DNA of 61,856 nt from Ochromonas danica (taxonomy: Eukaryota; Sar; Chrysophyceae; Chromulinales; Chromulinaceae). The position numbers and the translations under genes were made by a program. The notes beneath the pieces were generated by a model that did not search any database, was not told the origin of the DNA, and saw only the letters and a program-made list of their open reading frames with translations. Location of the stretch: positions 35,404 through 97,259 of the forward strand of contig VKHL01000113.1 in NCBI GenBank assembly GCA_015146655.1, read 5' to 3'. Shown here one piece after another: positions 30,979 through 42,900 of this stretch; positions within the stretch are counted from its first letter, which is position 1; each line of letters starts with the position of its first letter.

Positions 30979-31444
30979 TTGGAAAACTGTTAAATAACTT
31001 CTTGTAATGATCAAAGCTCTGCCAGAGCAAATTATCTCACATCGCCGACGACTCTCCAAAGACGAAAGGCAGAGCTGAAGAGTGATGAGGTTGAGGGGTT
31101 TTGACACCTCAATTCTTGCGGCTCATCTGGATCTACACTGTAGTGGTCTAGACTAAATTAGATGCAAGCCTACCGTGCAGTAGTTTGAGATTCGATGATG
31201 CCAGCTGTCTTGGATGACAGAACAAACAACTGTCATCGAATAAACGGGTTTGTTAACTTAAGAGGCGCATAACCTATTGTGGTGTTCTCTTTTTAAAATT
31301 CTCTCCCAACGTTAACAACAGACAGAGAGATGGTAGGGATGAGAAGCAGAGCAATAGTTGCAGATGATAAGAGGGTTCTTCTATTTTATCGCCTCTTCCC
31401 ATCGCTCACTTCCTCGCAGCACGAGGAGGGGGATTCGAGGGTGT
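30979..31444. other. Intergenic region between convergent genes
   Basis: This is the shared 3' flank of the methyltransferase gene and the first KH gene. A near-inverted pair CTTGGATGACAGAAC / ACTGTCATCGAA lies around 31209-31240 and could be part of a 3'-end structure. No gene is seen. Confidence 0.6.
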
Positions 31445-32727
31445 CTACAACATACACACATCAAGCTCAGCAATTAGCCCAAAAGTAGCACGGCAGGAGT
31501 CTGATCTTACATGAAGGCGCTGAGTAATGAACAGGTGGGCAGTCTGCGCACAAGTCGGTGAGCCAGTGATTGTCACCAGGCGGTTGGTAGTGCCCTCCAC
31601 ATAGTCTCCCCTTCACACCATTATCACATCACAATTACGTCGTCATGCATGATTGAAATGGAGAATACGCTAACCTTTTGGAAACGATGACGTTGGCACC
31701 GGACAAAGAGATTATCTCGCGCATTGTGCTGCCACCCTTGCCCAGAATGTTTCCAATGAGTTCATCAGGTACCGCCAGACTGATTCCAACAAAAAGAAAG
31801 AGTAAGGAAATGCAATGGTGGCGAATAACGGATAGCGAGAGGCGAGTGAGACTCACGTGATAGTTGTGTCGGACATCACTTCTCCACCAGATCCCGTCGA
31901 CGCAGCCGCCGGCGCAGCAGATCTTCAACCAGTCAGCATCTCGTTGTCAATAAAGTCACCTAATAAAAGAATAGAAGCTGACCTGTTACGGGAACCATGA
32001 CCCCCAGAAGGCGGGCGACCAGAGGCTGAACCACCACGATAACCAGAGGAAGGACCCAGGCCCAGAGAAGCTCCCAGAGGAGCGGAATAGGTGGTTCCCT
32101 TGTTGAGGAAGGGCGGAACTTCCTCCTGAGCAGCTAGCTTAGCAAGCACGAGCGAGGTGCACGCCTTGCATTGTCCCGCAGAGCCGCTCACTGTGAGGAT
32201 GCGCTCCTGAGTGAAGAGCGCTTCCTCCTTACTTGTCATGCTCATGCGCGCACCACTGTGCATCCAGCGAATTAGTGTGAGCACAAGAAGTGACTGAAGG
32301 GAACTCACCTCTCGGTGGCCATGGCCTGAATCGAAGCTCCACCCTTGCCCAGTACGGCCCCGCCCGAGGCAGCGGGAATGGTGAATCTTGCTGTGACGGT
32401 CACCTCATCGTTCGCACCAGGATAATCGCGAGCCGCTTGAGGTGACCAGTCCACTGTCCGCGCATCCGATCCTGAATGCGCTGCCATGAGACCCAGCATC
32501 TCCCAAATTAAAGTTTGCGCCGCATCGACAGCTTCGTGCGAGCCGGAGACGAGAATGACGCGATCACTGGATCCCGGGTAAGGTTCAGATGGACCTGACA
32601 CTTGCACGCGAGCATTGGTAACAGCCATCAATTCTTTGATGGACTTGCCTCCCGTGCCGATGAGCGAGCCGGTGAGGGAGTTGTTGAGAAGGAACTTGAC
32701 GGCAACTTTCTTTCCACTATCCTCCAT
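31445..32727 (-). CDS. Triple KH-domain RNA-binding protein, PCBP/Nova-like (copy A)
   Basis: Five exons (32309-32727, 31983-32255, 31857-31922, 31675-31779, 31445-31610) give 342 residues. Three KH domains each show the GxxG loop: IGTGGKS (KH1), LGKGGAS (KH2) and LGKGGST (KH3). The KH2-KH3 linker is Gly/Ser-rich (SSGYRGGSASGRPPSGGHGS). Such proteins bind C- or U-rich single-stranded RNA in splicing, stability or translation control. The start is the ATG of MEDSGKK. The last exon may instead splice at a GTAAGA after QRLH; I read through it to the next stop, which adds a tail of ~22 residues. A paralogue lies at 47723-49011. Confidence 0.87.
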
Positions 32728-33391
32728 AGCGACGCAATAATACAATCGGTAGACACACGAAATACCTGGCAAAGTAAGAGAAGTTAGAGGAGCAAATCCA
32801 GAATTTTAAATTGCGAAGCGGCCGTACAGAGAGGGCGATTAGGAAGTTATGATGCGGATCGAGGAGGAACTCGAGCGGGGCAGGAAGAGGGTGAGATGGA
32901 GGCTATAAACTGCTAGATAGGACGAATGACAGCCACGGAGGTGGGTATGCAGTCGAAGGGGAGGAGAGGGCAGAGGGCAGGGCAGTGATGAAGAAGTCCT
33001 TGAGATGTGCCAGACAGCGACGCAACAACAGCAGAAAGGATCTCTTCCTCCGCCCCCTCCGCCAAAAGCGCCTTTCCAGAGTCTGAAAAACGCGGAATAA
33101 AGTCGACTTTGTCGGCCTTTTGTTCCGTTCCGCAGAGTCGTTGCAAAGACGGTGGATAAAAAGTCAACCCTTTCCCAACCCGTATTTTCAAGGTATTAAC
33201 TGACTTTCTTTGCTGTGAAAGCCGCAGTTTCGTCCAACGCATTGTTGTTGTTGCCCTTGGCAGGGTTAGAGGCAAGGCAAGCATTGAGGCTTCTCTTCAC
33301 AAAGCTCTTCATCTGTCTCCATCCTTCCTCGTCCTTCCTGTCGATTAGATCTTTGTCTTTACCTCTAAAGCCTTCCTATTGACCGCTTCTA
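32728..33391. other. Divergent intergenic region between a KH gene and the CDPK gene
   Basis: This 664-base region must hold both promoters. It contains one 123-codon open frame on the minus strand (32913-33284) that I do not recognise and do not annotate. No other element is seen. Confidence 0.55.
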
Positions 33392-35653
33392 ATGCCGGAA
33401 ATTGAGCCTATTTCCATCCCTTCCTCTCTCCGCACAATTCAGCCCTTCCTTGACGATGCCCAGAAATTCTACAGGTACAGTTGTTGTCTTCGCAAATAAA
33501 TTCTCCGACCAACATCCGCTTTGTATCTGACTATAATAACAAATTTTGTCAGACACGCCAATCGCTATCCGGATGGCGCCACGTACGCCAAGTACGCGAA
33601 GATTTCGATCAGTTGCATCAACCTGGCCTTCAAAGTGAGCCAACGCTCAGCGCTCTTGCCTTGCCTGTTCTTCCCTCACTAAACCAACTGATTGTTCATT
33701 GTGTAGCTCAATGCAATGTTGAATGCCGAGCTGTCCCCGGAGGACTCGACCTGCTTGGACGACTTCTCTTACCTGCGCACGAAGATGGCGCGAGACCTTG
33801 GCCACCGCGATGACGACCGCCTGCCTCCCTATCGCTCGGTGCAAGCTGAGGATGTTGGAACTCACGAGCTTCTCATCACTGAGGCAGACTACTTGCTCGC
33901 GCTAGCGGACGAGCAGTACGAGGAGGGCTTGCGCTTCGAGGCGATGCTCAACTACCACACCGCCTGCGTCTTCTATCGAGTCATGGAGACGATGATCCCC
34001 TCCAAGGCATCTTCATTGCAGCATTCCAAGCTGATGTATGCTGCTCAGCGAGTGCGTCAGACCTCATCGCTGTACATGAATTTCGTGCGCGAGAACTTCA
34101 CTGGCGGGTCTTGTTCGGAGGTCTATGAGGTGCATGGATCAAGCAAACTGGGCAAAGGGTCTTATGGGTCTGTCTATCTGGCCACGCACCGTCTGACGGG
34201 TGACGAGCGGGCAGTCAAGGTGATGAATGTCGATCGCATCACCTCCTACTACCTGCGCAAGCTGCACACGGAGATCTCCATTCTCAAGTCGCTTGACCAT
34301 CCAAACATTGTCAAGCTTCAAGATGTCTTTTTTGGCAAGCGCTCGGTTTATATTGTGACCGACCTTTGCCGTGGCGGTGAGCTCTTCGAGCTGCTAAACT
34401 CTGGCAAGAACCAGGGCTTCGTCTTCCGCGAGGACCGCGCCTCGAAGCTGATGCGGGATATGTTGAGTGCCGTTAACTATCTCCACGAGAACGGTATTGT
34501 TCATAGAGACCTCAAGCTCGAGAACTTTCTCTTCGAAGACCACAATCCTTCCAGTCCGCTTATTTTGATCGACTTCGGCCTTTCCAAGCACTTCTCTCGC
34601 GACGAAAAGCTTTCTCAAAAGGTCGGCTCGTGCTATTACACTGCTCCTGAAGTACTCAACGGGAACTATGACCATCGTTGCGATATTTGGTCGCTTGGAG
34701 TGCTCTGCTACATGTTATTGTCTGGATCGCCGCCTTTCTACGGCAAATCTGTGGAGGATGTTTATCAGGCCATCTTGACGAAGGAGCCTTCTTTCAACGA
34801 CAAAAAGTTCAAGCACGTGTCGAACGCTTGCATGGACTTCATGAAGAGACTTCTAACTCGCGAACCCAGGCAGAGACTTACTACCGCGGAAGCATTGTCT
34901 CATCCATTCATTACCGGCGCGGCCTTCTATCCCCGTTACCCAACGCTGTCCTTGCCTTCCTTCGGCGCGTCTGGTGCTAACAACAGCAGTAGTGTCAGCA
35001 GTGGCCGAGCTGCAGATGTTCAAGCGGAGACCGCTATTGATCTTGCGCCTGGCAAGGCGGCGCAGATCCTGGAGTCCATGCTCTTCTTCGCTAAGGCGGA
35101 CCGCATGAGTCGTCTGGTGATGAACATGGTCAGCCACACCCTCGGTCCGCTTGAACTGCAACAGTTCCGCGAAGAGTTTCAAGCTATCGATCGTTCCTAT
35201 ACTGGAGCTATTAGTCGTCGAGATTTCCTCGCGGCATTCTCTTCTGCTGACCACAACATCGACCTCAAATCCCTCTTCGAGACTCTGTCGGTCGTTCGCT
35301 CGTTGGGTCATAGTCAAGGCCTGACGTATCACGAGTACGTGGCAGCTTGCATGCGCGGCCGCGTTCGTGTAACTGAATCTCGGCTTAGCTTGATCTTCAC
35401 CTATCTTGACCCCGAGAATAAAGGTCACCTTAGTGCTGCAGGCCTGCAGTCCGCGCTTGGCGAGGAGGTTCCAGTGCGACAGATTGAGGAGATGATTGAT
35501 GTTTGTGACAGCGATGGAGACCGTGCTCTGACAAAGAATGACTTGCTGTCTCTTTGGAATCGTGTTTGGGGCACAAGCAACGGTAGTGACGGTGTTGCTG
35601 CGACAGGCGATTACATGGACATTTCCCCTTCTGGCTCCAACCGCTTCAAATAA
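33392..35653 (+). CDS. Calcium-dependent protein kinase (CDPK) with helical N-terminal extension
   Basis: Three exons (33392-33474, 33553-33634, 33707-35653) give 703 residues. Residues 1-190 are helical and carry no myristoylation Gly; part (ITEADYLLALADEQYEEGL then YHTACVFYR) looks like an MIT/TPR-type helical hairpin. The kinase domain spans ~197-455, with the glycine loop GKGSYGSVYLA, AVKVM lysine, HRDLKLENFL, DFGLSK and a GSCYYTAPE activation segment. A junction helix is followed by EF-hand-like loops at about 545 (DRSYTGAISRRD), 620 (DPENKGHLSAAG, degenerate) and 655 (DSDGDRALTKND). Only the last loop looks fully able to bind calcium. The role is Ser/Thr phosphorylation in calcium signalling; the substrate is unknown. 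Confidence 0.92.
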
Positions 35654-35979
35654 TATCTTCCCTCTTACTCTGCTGACCCGACTCGTGATTATTGATTTGC
35701 TTCGGCACGCTTGTGTGTTATCTGATTATGATAAATCAAACTTAGTCCTAGAAGTCTCCCAAACATGTTCACACGAACTATCCTGGAGCAATTAACCCTT
35801 AGGAAGGCCATGTAAACAAAGTTATAACGAGAGCATGCATTATGGACACAGAGATGTGTTTTTTTTTACAACGGCTGAGGGAGACACGTTGTTGCCTCAG
35901 CACTTACACGGCAATGCAAAACTAGAAAGGTTCTAACCAAAGAAAGGTTGCCAGGCAATCACGCGGAGACAGACCTCTT
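35654..35979. other. Intergenic region between convergent CDPK and HSP110 genes
   Basis: A run of eight T lies near 35855-35865. No gene or clear element is recognised. Confidence 0.5.
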
Positions 35980-38524
35980 TCACTTTGCTTCTGGTCCACC
36001 TGCAGCTTCTTCCATAGGCACGGAGTCACTTCCCTCCTTCTTCTCTTGCTTGTCTTCCTTCGCATCCTTGCCTTGACTCTTGGGCTCCTCCTTGGGAGTT
36101 GGTGCAGGCTTGGGTTTGTTCTTAAGAGGCATGAAAGCATTAAAGAGCGTATTTCTCCGTGCATTGATGCCATCTACAGTGAGGACCGGATTAGCAGAGG
36201 GGGACAATTCGCCTTGTTTCGACAACATGTCGTACAGCCAGCTTTCAGCAGCAGCGATTTCCTTTCGCAAAGCGCCGCGCTCCTCTTCCGTGATATGAGA
36301 TGTAGCCTCGTCATAGGTCGAAGCAAATGCCTTGCAGAGATCAGCCTGCTTCTTCAAGTTATCCACAGCTTGTGGGCGATGCTGAGCCTCAAGGTAGCGT
36401 TGGTCAATTGGGTTTCCCACAGCCTGAAGCTGACCGAGCTTGGTGATGTAATCGCTCTTTGCAGCCTCGAAACCATCACCATAGAGCCAATCCTCCGCAT
36501 CTTGCAACAAGCGAGTCAACTTCTCCTTCTCAGAAGAAGTAGCATAGTCGCGGAGCACTCCATCAATCTTGTCTCTCATACTGTATATGTACGCCTCAAC
36601 CTCATTGCGCTTATCAGCAGTCTCAGTAATCAAGCGATCTTGGTTAGCCATGCGTGCCTCAAGCTCTGCAAACTCTTTCAATTGGCTGGCTGTCAAACCA
36701 GGATGGTTGGCGATAACTTCGAGATCGACCTTGCGATACTTGGTCTTCTTGGGGGCCTCGCCTTCCTTTCCTTCAGCAGCTTTCTTCTCGTCTTCAGTCT
36801 CTTCAACTTCCAACATGAGATGAGCACTCTGAACGGCAAGCAAGCCGAACTTATCGATATGGAAGGTGACGCGGACATCACTTGGAGGATGACCAGCAGG
36901 GACACGAACGGTGTACTTTCCGATCAAGCGGCTTTCTCCGGGAGGAAGCAAAACAGAATCACCATCATAAGAGGCAGTAATAGTAAAGTCAGAAGTCTTG
37001 TGGCGGAAAGTAATGCGGCGAGGTTTATGGGGAATCTCATCTCCTTGGTTGTAGAGAACGGCGGAAGTAGAGTGAGAGGCAGAGGGAGGGGCATTGTGAT
37101 TCTCTTCCGAGTCTTCAGCGGCTTGCGCATGTGCATGGGTGGCCTCAAAGTTGGCGCGAATGCTGTATGGTAGGCGATCTACCACAGCGAAAGGCTTCAC
37201 CTTCATACGAGAAGATAGCATTGCACACTGCAAGGCATTTCCTCTGGCAACAGCCTCGTCAGCATTCATGGTGGTTTTAAGACCATAATTCAAGGCCTGA
37301 GGATCCAAACCCAACAATTGACCTAACGTTCGCTTGACGATGTTAATGCGCGAGGATCCACCGACTATTTCCACCTCTGAGATGTCCTTTGGTGAAAGAC
37401 CAGCTTCTTGTAATGCACGATCAACTGGTTCTCGGAGACGTGCGATTAATGGAGCAGCACGGGATTCGAACTCTTCTTTAGTGAGAATAATGCTGAGATC
37501 GCGGTCTTCGGCAAGGCATTCAACCGACACCGATGCCTCAGTAACACCCTATAAAAGATAGCATACGATAGTGGTTACAAAATAAAGTGGCAGATCAAAC
37601 AGACCATCTTACATGAGGAGAAAGAGTCTTCTTGGCCTTCTCAGCAGCAGCCTGCAGCTTTAAGATAGCCTTCTTATTATTTCTTACGTTGATCCCAGTC
37701 TTTTTCTGGAATGATTCGGCAAGGAACTCAATGATGATATCATCGAATTCTCTGCCAGAGAGGTTGTGAGCACAGGCGGTGGAGCGCACTTTCATTTGCT
37801 CCTGCTTGAAATCCACAATAGTCACGCTATAGCCAGTGTAGCCCATATCAATGAACATGATGTGCACATAATCCGTCTCGCTAAAGAGCTTCTTGGCAGA
37901 CTTGAAGATTCCGTAGGAGAGAGCGATGGCGGTCGCCTCATTGGCAATCTTCAAGCAGTTCAACTCGGCGAGCTGGCAGGCGTGAATAAGAGCACGACGT
38001 TGAGAGTCTGTGTACCAAAAAGGAACAGCCAGCACTGCGTCGGCAAGGTTGACGCCGGCAGCAGCATTAGCAGAGATTGTCTTGGCCTTGACGAGAAGGA
38101 CGGCAAGCAGATGCTCGACGGGCATGACGACCTCCTCATCATTGTACCTCATAACGACACCCACACCCCCATGCGACATCTTTACACACTTGTAAGGTTG
38201 GCGGGCAATCTCCTTCTGGACATCGGCGTCGTCGAACTGTCTGCCGACGAGCATCTTCATGCCTGAGACAGTATAGGCCACATTGGAGCGTGCCTAAAAT
38301 AACGATTCCGTCAATTAGATATTTCAAACTCTGAGCGTGCCTTTCCATGTTGCACTTACCATAGCAGCGGCCGCATCTCCAATGAAACGCTGTTTGTCCT
38401 GAATGGACACGAAAGTAGCCGTCTGGCGATTGGAAGAATCATTTAAAATAACGTCCACACCTCCTTTTCCTGCCTGAGCAATGAGAAGACTGAGGTTACC
38501 AAAATCAATACCAGCGACAGACAT
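35980..38524 (-). CDS. HSP110/HSPA4-type molecular chaperone
   Basis: Three exons (38360-38524, 37613-38293, 35980-37548) give 804 residues. The nucleotide-binding domain starts MSVAGIDFGN, with the Hsp70-superfamily motifs IANEATAIALSYG and IVGGSSRI. The substrate-binding region has a long acidic insert after the beta domain (EVEETEDEKKAAEGKEGEAP, ~540), typical of Hsp110. The C-terminus is Lys/Glu/Pro-rich and ends GPEAK, not EEVD or an ER-retention KDEL, so the protein is cytosolic/nuclear. Hsp110 proteins act as nucleotide exchange factors for Hsp70 and hold aggregating clients, including disaggregation work. Length and layout are normal for the family. Confidence 0.94.
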
Positions 38525-39254
38525 CTTCTTCACTTGGACGATGGATGAATCTGCTCGACTATTTCGGGAAGAATGTATGGAGCCCAGTGGTGAAGAGGAA
38601 CAGCCGAGCCAGCGCCCGCACGCGAACCTTCTGGAAGAACAGCCCACAGCAACGCGCGCAAAACAACAACTCCTAACAGCTTGACGGGCTGTTCCGTTTT
38701 CAAACAGTCCATAGACTATAAATTTAGACTAACATCGCAGCCTGTTCTCAATCTCCTGGTTGGTCATTGACAATCACAATCAATCAAGGTACTAAATAAA
38801 CTGTGGTACTAACTGTGATGTTTTCTGTTAATATTGGCATGCCGCTATGCTTAGTTAACCAGCTTCTCCTTTGTTTGTATGGACTGGTCAGCCTTCCAGT
38901 GTTCCCTCCATTCATGGCCTAATAGATCCGTCTAACAGATAACCTAATAGGAAGACAGGGGAAGATTCTCCCTTTCTGAAAAGTTTAGAATAAACTACTA
39001 GTATATGATAGCAAGGCGAAGAAACACTGATCAAGGTACAAGATTCGGCCGCAATCCCCGCCGCCACGGTTTTTGACGAGGTCATTGATTGGGCGATCTG
39101 TCAAGTGGCTGAGCATCAACCACGACGGGAGCTGTTGAGCGCTTCTTTTAGATTCTAAATCAAAGTTGATGGCCACCGCACGCCCAAGTAGACATAGGTC
39201 AGAACTTCAATCTGGCCCTTCACCAACTCAGAACGAATCTTCTGGGCAACCTAA
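38525..39254. other. Intergenic region upstream of the HSP110 gene
   Basis: It must contain the HSP110 promoter. No clear set of nGAAn heat-shock elements was found by eye. No gene is seen. Confidence 0.5.
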
Positions 39255-39737
39255 TCATCTACTTCCGGGTAGACTTGGTAGGTGAAGAGAAAAGGCCCCG
39301 CATTCCATTGTACAGAATCGTCGTCGTCTTGTCACGCTTTGAAACAAAACGATAGTACTTCCACTTGAGACACCTAGTTGCCAGTTGTCGTACATCGAAT
39401 GACAGTTAACACAGAGCAGCAAACCGTTGTATATAGCATATCTATCACTGGCAGCAAACATATCCAGAGCCTCCTTTTCCTTATTTGATAGCTTTGCCTC
39501 AGCATCTACAACGTGACCGCCAATCAGGGCATCCACAGAACCGCACAATAAGCACTTTGACTTGTCCCTACGCTTCAGCTCCCTCTTAAAACGCTTCTGA
39601 TAGGCAGATCTGTCACTCTTAGAGCTTGATGTTTCACTCTTATCAACGTCCACACCAGCAGGTGAAGACACTCCTTTTGTAGGTGAGGAGATCGGAGAGC
39701 TGTCTCTCAAGATTATCACTATCACTGTCACTGTCAA
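39255..39737 (-). CDS. Small HNH-nuclease-domain protein, possibly an element remnant
   Basis: This is an open frame of ~160 codons with no good start context. Residues ~45-115 form an HNH finger: CLLC (Cys62, Cys65), His75 in GGHVVDAE, Asn104 in YNGLLLC, then Cys109, Cys112 and His113 in CVNCH. This is the HNH_2-like layout with a structural zinc, seen in restriction-like nucleases and in effector or element proteins. The region before it is a Ser/Asp-rich linker. The first ~18 codons lie in an inverted duplication whose other arm has 20 extra bases, so the N-terminus is probably disturbed. It may be a fragment of a longer protein. The intact HNH residues suggest recent function or recent decay. 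Confidence 0.6.
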   Translation of the reverse strand: MTVTVIVIILRDSSPISSPTKGVSSPAGVDVDKSETSSSKSDRSAYQKRFKRELKRRDKSKCLLCGSVDALIGGHVVDAEAKLSNKEKEALDMFAASDRYAIYNGLLLCVNCHSMYDNWQLGVSSGSTIVLFQSVTRRRRFCTMECGAFSLHLPSLPGSR

Positions 39738-39819
39738 TGTCAGCTAAGACTGCATTGACAGTGATAGTGATAATCTTGAGATATTGTACGTGTACCCTGA
39801 AGACAGCTCTCCGATCTCC
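39687..39819. repeat. Inverted repeat overlapping the 5' end of the HNH gene
   Basis: The left arm (39687-39739) and right arm (39753-39819) are inverted copies: GGAGATCGGAGAGCTGTCT (39687-39705) pairs perfectly with 39801-39819, and CTCAAGATTATCACTATCAC with its complement in 39753-39780. The right arm has 20 bases (39781-39800) absent from the left, and the left arm has one extra CACTGT unit. The loop is about 13 bases. Confidence 0.9.
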
Positions 39820-39976
39820 TCTTCAAAAGGTAAAAAGTTAACGATGAAACTTTTTGGTCACCTATTTGGAATTAAATAGGTGTCATTGGAGTTAATTTAA
39901 TAAATTCTCTTTGTGCGGTTCTGGTCCATTTTCGTTATTATTATTACGATGCGAGCGGTCACTGTCTTGTGATCAG

Positions 39977-42900
39977 ATGGCGATAAGCAAAAGCTTTCAA
40001 AGTCGGTTGACCATGGCTTCGAACCTTTCAACGCGACGACCTTCGGTTTCCGAAGAAGGCGGGGCAAGGGATATTATAGATCATTTCCGATCTCGCCTCT
40101 TGAAAGCACAAGAGCGTCTCGCGGACTGGCAAAACGAGCAGTCCTTCCAGCGAATCTGCTATGAGCTTGTTCAGAAGTACGCCACCTGCAAGATTTCCAC
40201 CGGAACTCTGCTGCAGATTGTCAAGGAGGTCAACATGACTGTTGAGAATGAGAAGATGAAGTATTTCATTGGCGCTATCTGGACCTACGCCACGCAGGTA
40301 TGAACGATGATCTTCTTCGCTCTCCATTTGATCGGGCCGTGCTGCGTCGCGTTCCGGTAGCTTTTACGCTTGAATTTCTTCTCATGCTACGCCTTCTTAT
40401 AGACAAGTCCTTCTTCCGAGATAGGCAGCGAGTGGAGGACTGTATGCTCTCTGCTCAAAGAGGTGCTGCAGGCTGGACTGGTGGACGTCGCGCTGCTCAA
40501 GACCTCCATGGAATTCTCGATGCTCGTAGAAGCGGGCATTATCCGAGATGAAGACTCTCATCAAAAGCGCATGATTAAAGTGAACACGAATTTGGTGTAC
40601 AAGCAGCAGAAGTACAATTTGCTGCGCGAGGAAGTGGAAGGCTACGCGAAGCTGACTCTCGCCCTTCAGCAGCAACAGCCACCGTCTCAGCTTTCGGCAG
40701 AGGTGTTTTCTATTATTGGGCATTTTGACCTGGATCCCAATCGCGTTTTGGATATCATTTTGGATGTCTACGAGCAAAGGGTGGCGGCCGTGGGCTTTCT
40801 CGACCTCATCGCTCAGTTCCGTCAGAGCAACCTGTTGCACTTATTGGGCAACAAGTTTTGTTTCTATCATCCTGATAAGAGCAGTAACGGTAGCAGTCAG
40901 GGAGATATGGACTGCCCTTCCTCTCTCTATCGCCTCGCTGCCACACTGATTGCCAGCGGCTTGGTGCCACTTTCTGGGCTTCTCCCTTACTTATTACCTT
41001 CTCTGTCTGTTACATCAATGGCTATAAGAGTGTTCTGGAAAAGCTTGTCCAATGAGCTTTCGAAAGGCTCCGGTTCGTTGGAGAATCGGGTTGTGAGGCA
41101 TTGCAAAGCCGCTTCTCTACCTCACAGTTCTGCACAACGCTCTTGGCTCAGACGTGCGCCGATATCTCAAATTCTGTCTTCTGCGACTGCAGTTGCGCCG
41201 GTTTCTTCTGCTTCGTCCTCTGCTCCGGGTGATCCTTCTGTTGGAAGTGCGAATTCTGTTCGCCCTCCTCCTCCCGCATACCCTCCACCTCAAGCTCTTC
41301 TTCAGCAAATTCAACAGCAGCAGCACCAACATAATGGCAGTGAAGCCACCTTGAATGATAACAATGACTCTACGAAGGTCGAGACAGAATGCGCATTCTT
41401 CTCTCCGCAGAACAACCAGGTCTTGGGGCTTGCGGTCGCACTTGCAGAGCTCCGCGCCTGGCCTGCTCTTCTTGTCTTACTGCGCTTACTGCTTTCGGAA
41501 GAAGACGGCGACGAGTTGCCCATGGATGCAATACTGTGCTATTCTCCTGCTCTGGTCCGCGCCTTGTTGTTTCTTCTTCGTAGTTCCACGTATACCCTCT
41601 ACTGCCAGCAGCGCCAGCACGGGGGAGACTCGACTCGGTTTAGCGAAGTTCCTGAATTGGGCAAGGACAATGCACAATACCCACAACTCTTAAGACTTGA
41701 GGACCTCGCTGGCCATCTCCAACCACTCTGCGCTTTGCTGGACTATCATTTGGCAGAAGACCCCGTCGCCTTTGCTCAGCTTTCGCGTCTTCTCGAGGCA
41801 TTTTTGCAACGCTATGAGAAAAGCTCTAGCCCAGAAAGTTTGGATCACTTGGGTCGAGCAGTTGTTGTGCCTATGCTCAGATCTCTGACGGTGAGTGGTC
41901 CAGAAGCGACGCTGTTATCGTCAACTCTCTGGCCTGCCTTGCGTCTTATGTCTTATTCTATGCGATATTCCCTTTATGAGCTATGGCAAACCGGGGAATC
42001 GAAAAGTGGGGCACGGCCAGGCCTATTGGTGGTTGCCGAACGAGCTGCCCTTTCGGGAAGCAGGCACGAACTAAAGCGATTAGCCAGAGAAAATACTAAA
42101 ACCATTGGTCGCAATCTCTCCAAATATCTTCACGCTACTCCATATGTGGTGGTGCAGTATCTGTTCAGTCAGATTGAGGCTTTCGACAACCTCACCCCTT
42201 ATGTAGTGGAGGCGCTACGTTTCGCCACGCCCCTTACTCGAGATGTGGCCTCGCTATGCATCCTTAGCAAGCTTCGGAGTGCTGGTGCGCGGCTCAAGAC
42301 TGGCACGACTTCCTATCATCCGTGGTATAGCGCCCTGTGCAGATTTGTTGCCACACTTTATGGACGTTACTCCAGCACGGAGGTCAAAGGTCTTCTCCAT
42401 CATTTGCTGCACTCACTATCAGCACAGCAGGATGGGGAGGGCGATCTTCTTCTATTGAAGGAGCTGCTGTCAGTGATGGCAGGCTGTACAACTTTACTTG
42501 ATGTATCGCCTTCTCAGTTAGAAGGTCTTTCTGGAGGCCTGACGCTCAGACAAGAAGTCCTTGGGAACGTTCCTGGACCGTCTGCTGCCCTTGTGTTCTC
42601 CACCAAACAGGTTCGTCGAGCGGGTGCTGTGCTTCGAGAGGAGTTATTGGCCTCCCAGACCGCTCTCCCTACTCTCCTGCTTCTTGCTCGCATCCGCGAC
42701 GCCGTTCTTTTCCAAGGTGATAACTCAAACGAGGAAACCTTACCTCTAAAGGTTGTTAGTAGCCGCTATGATGGTGTGCAGGATGTTCTTATGCAATTTG
42801 CCGACTTCCTCAGTGCTGACGGACGCAGCTTGGAGGTGTTAGCTCGAGCCATGCCTAGTTTGTCGGCGCTGGTTTCGCAGCTACAGCTCACTGTGGCTGT

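Noticed and set aside
32913-33284. 123-codon open frame on the minus strand between the KH and CDPK genes.
   Set aside because: No family resemblance, no clear splice partners, and it lies in the expected promoter zone of two divergent genes. It could be real, but I cannot support it.
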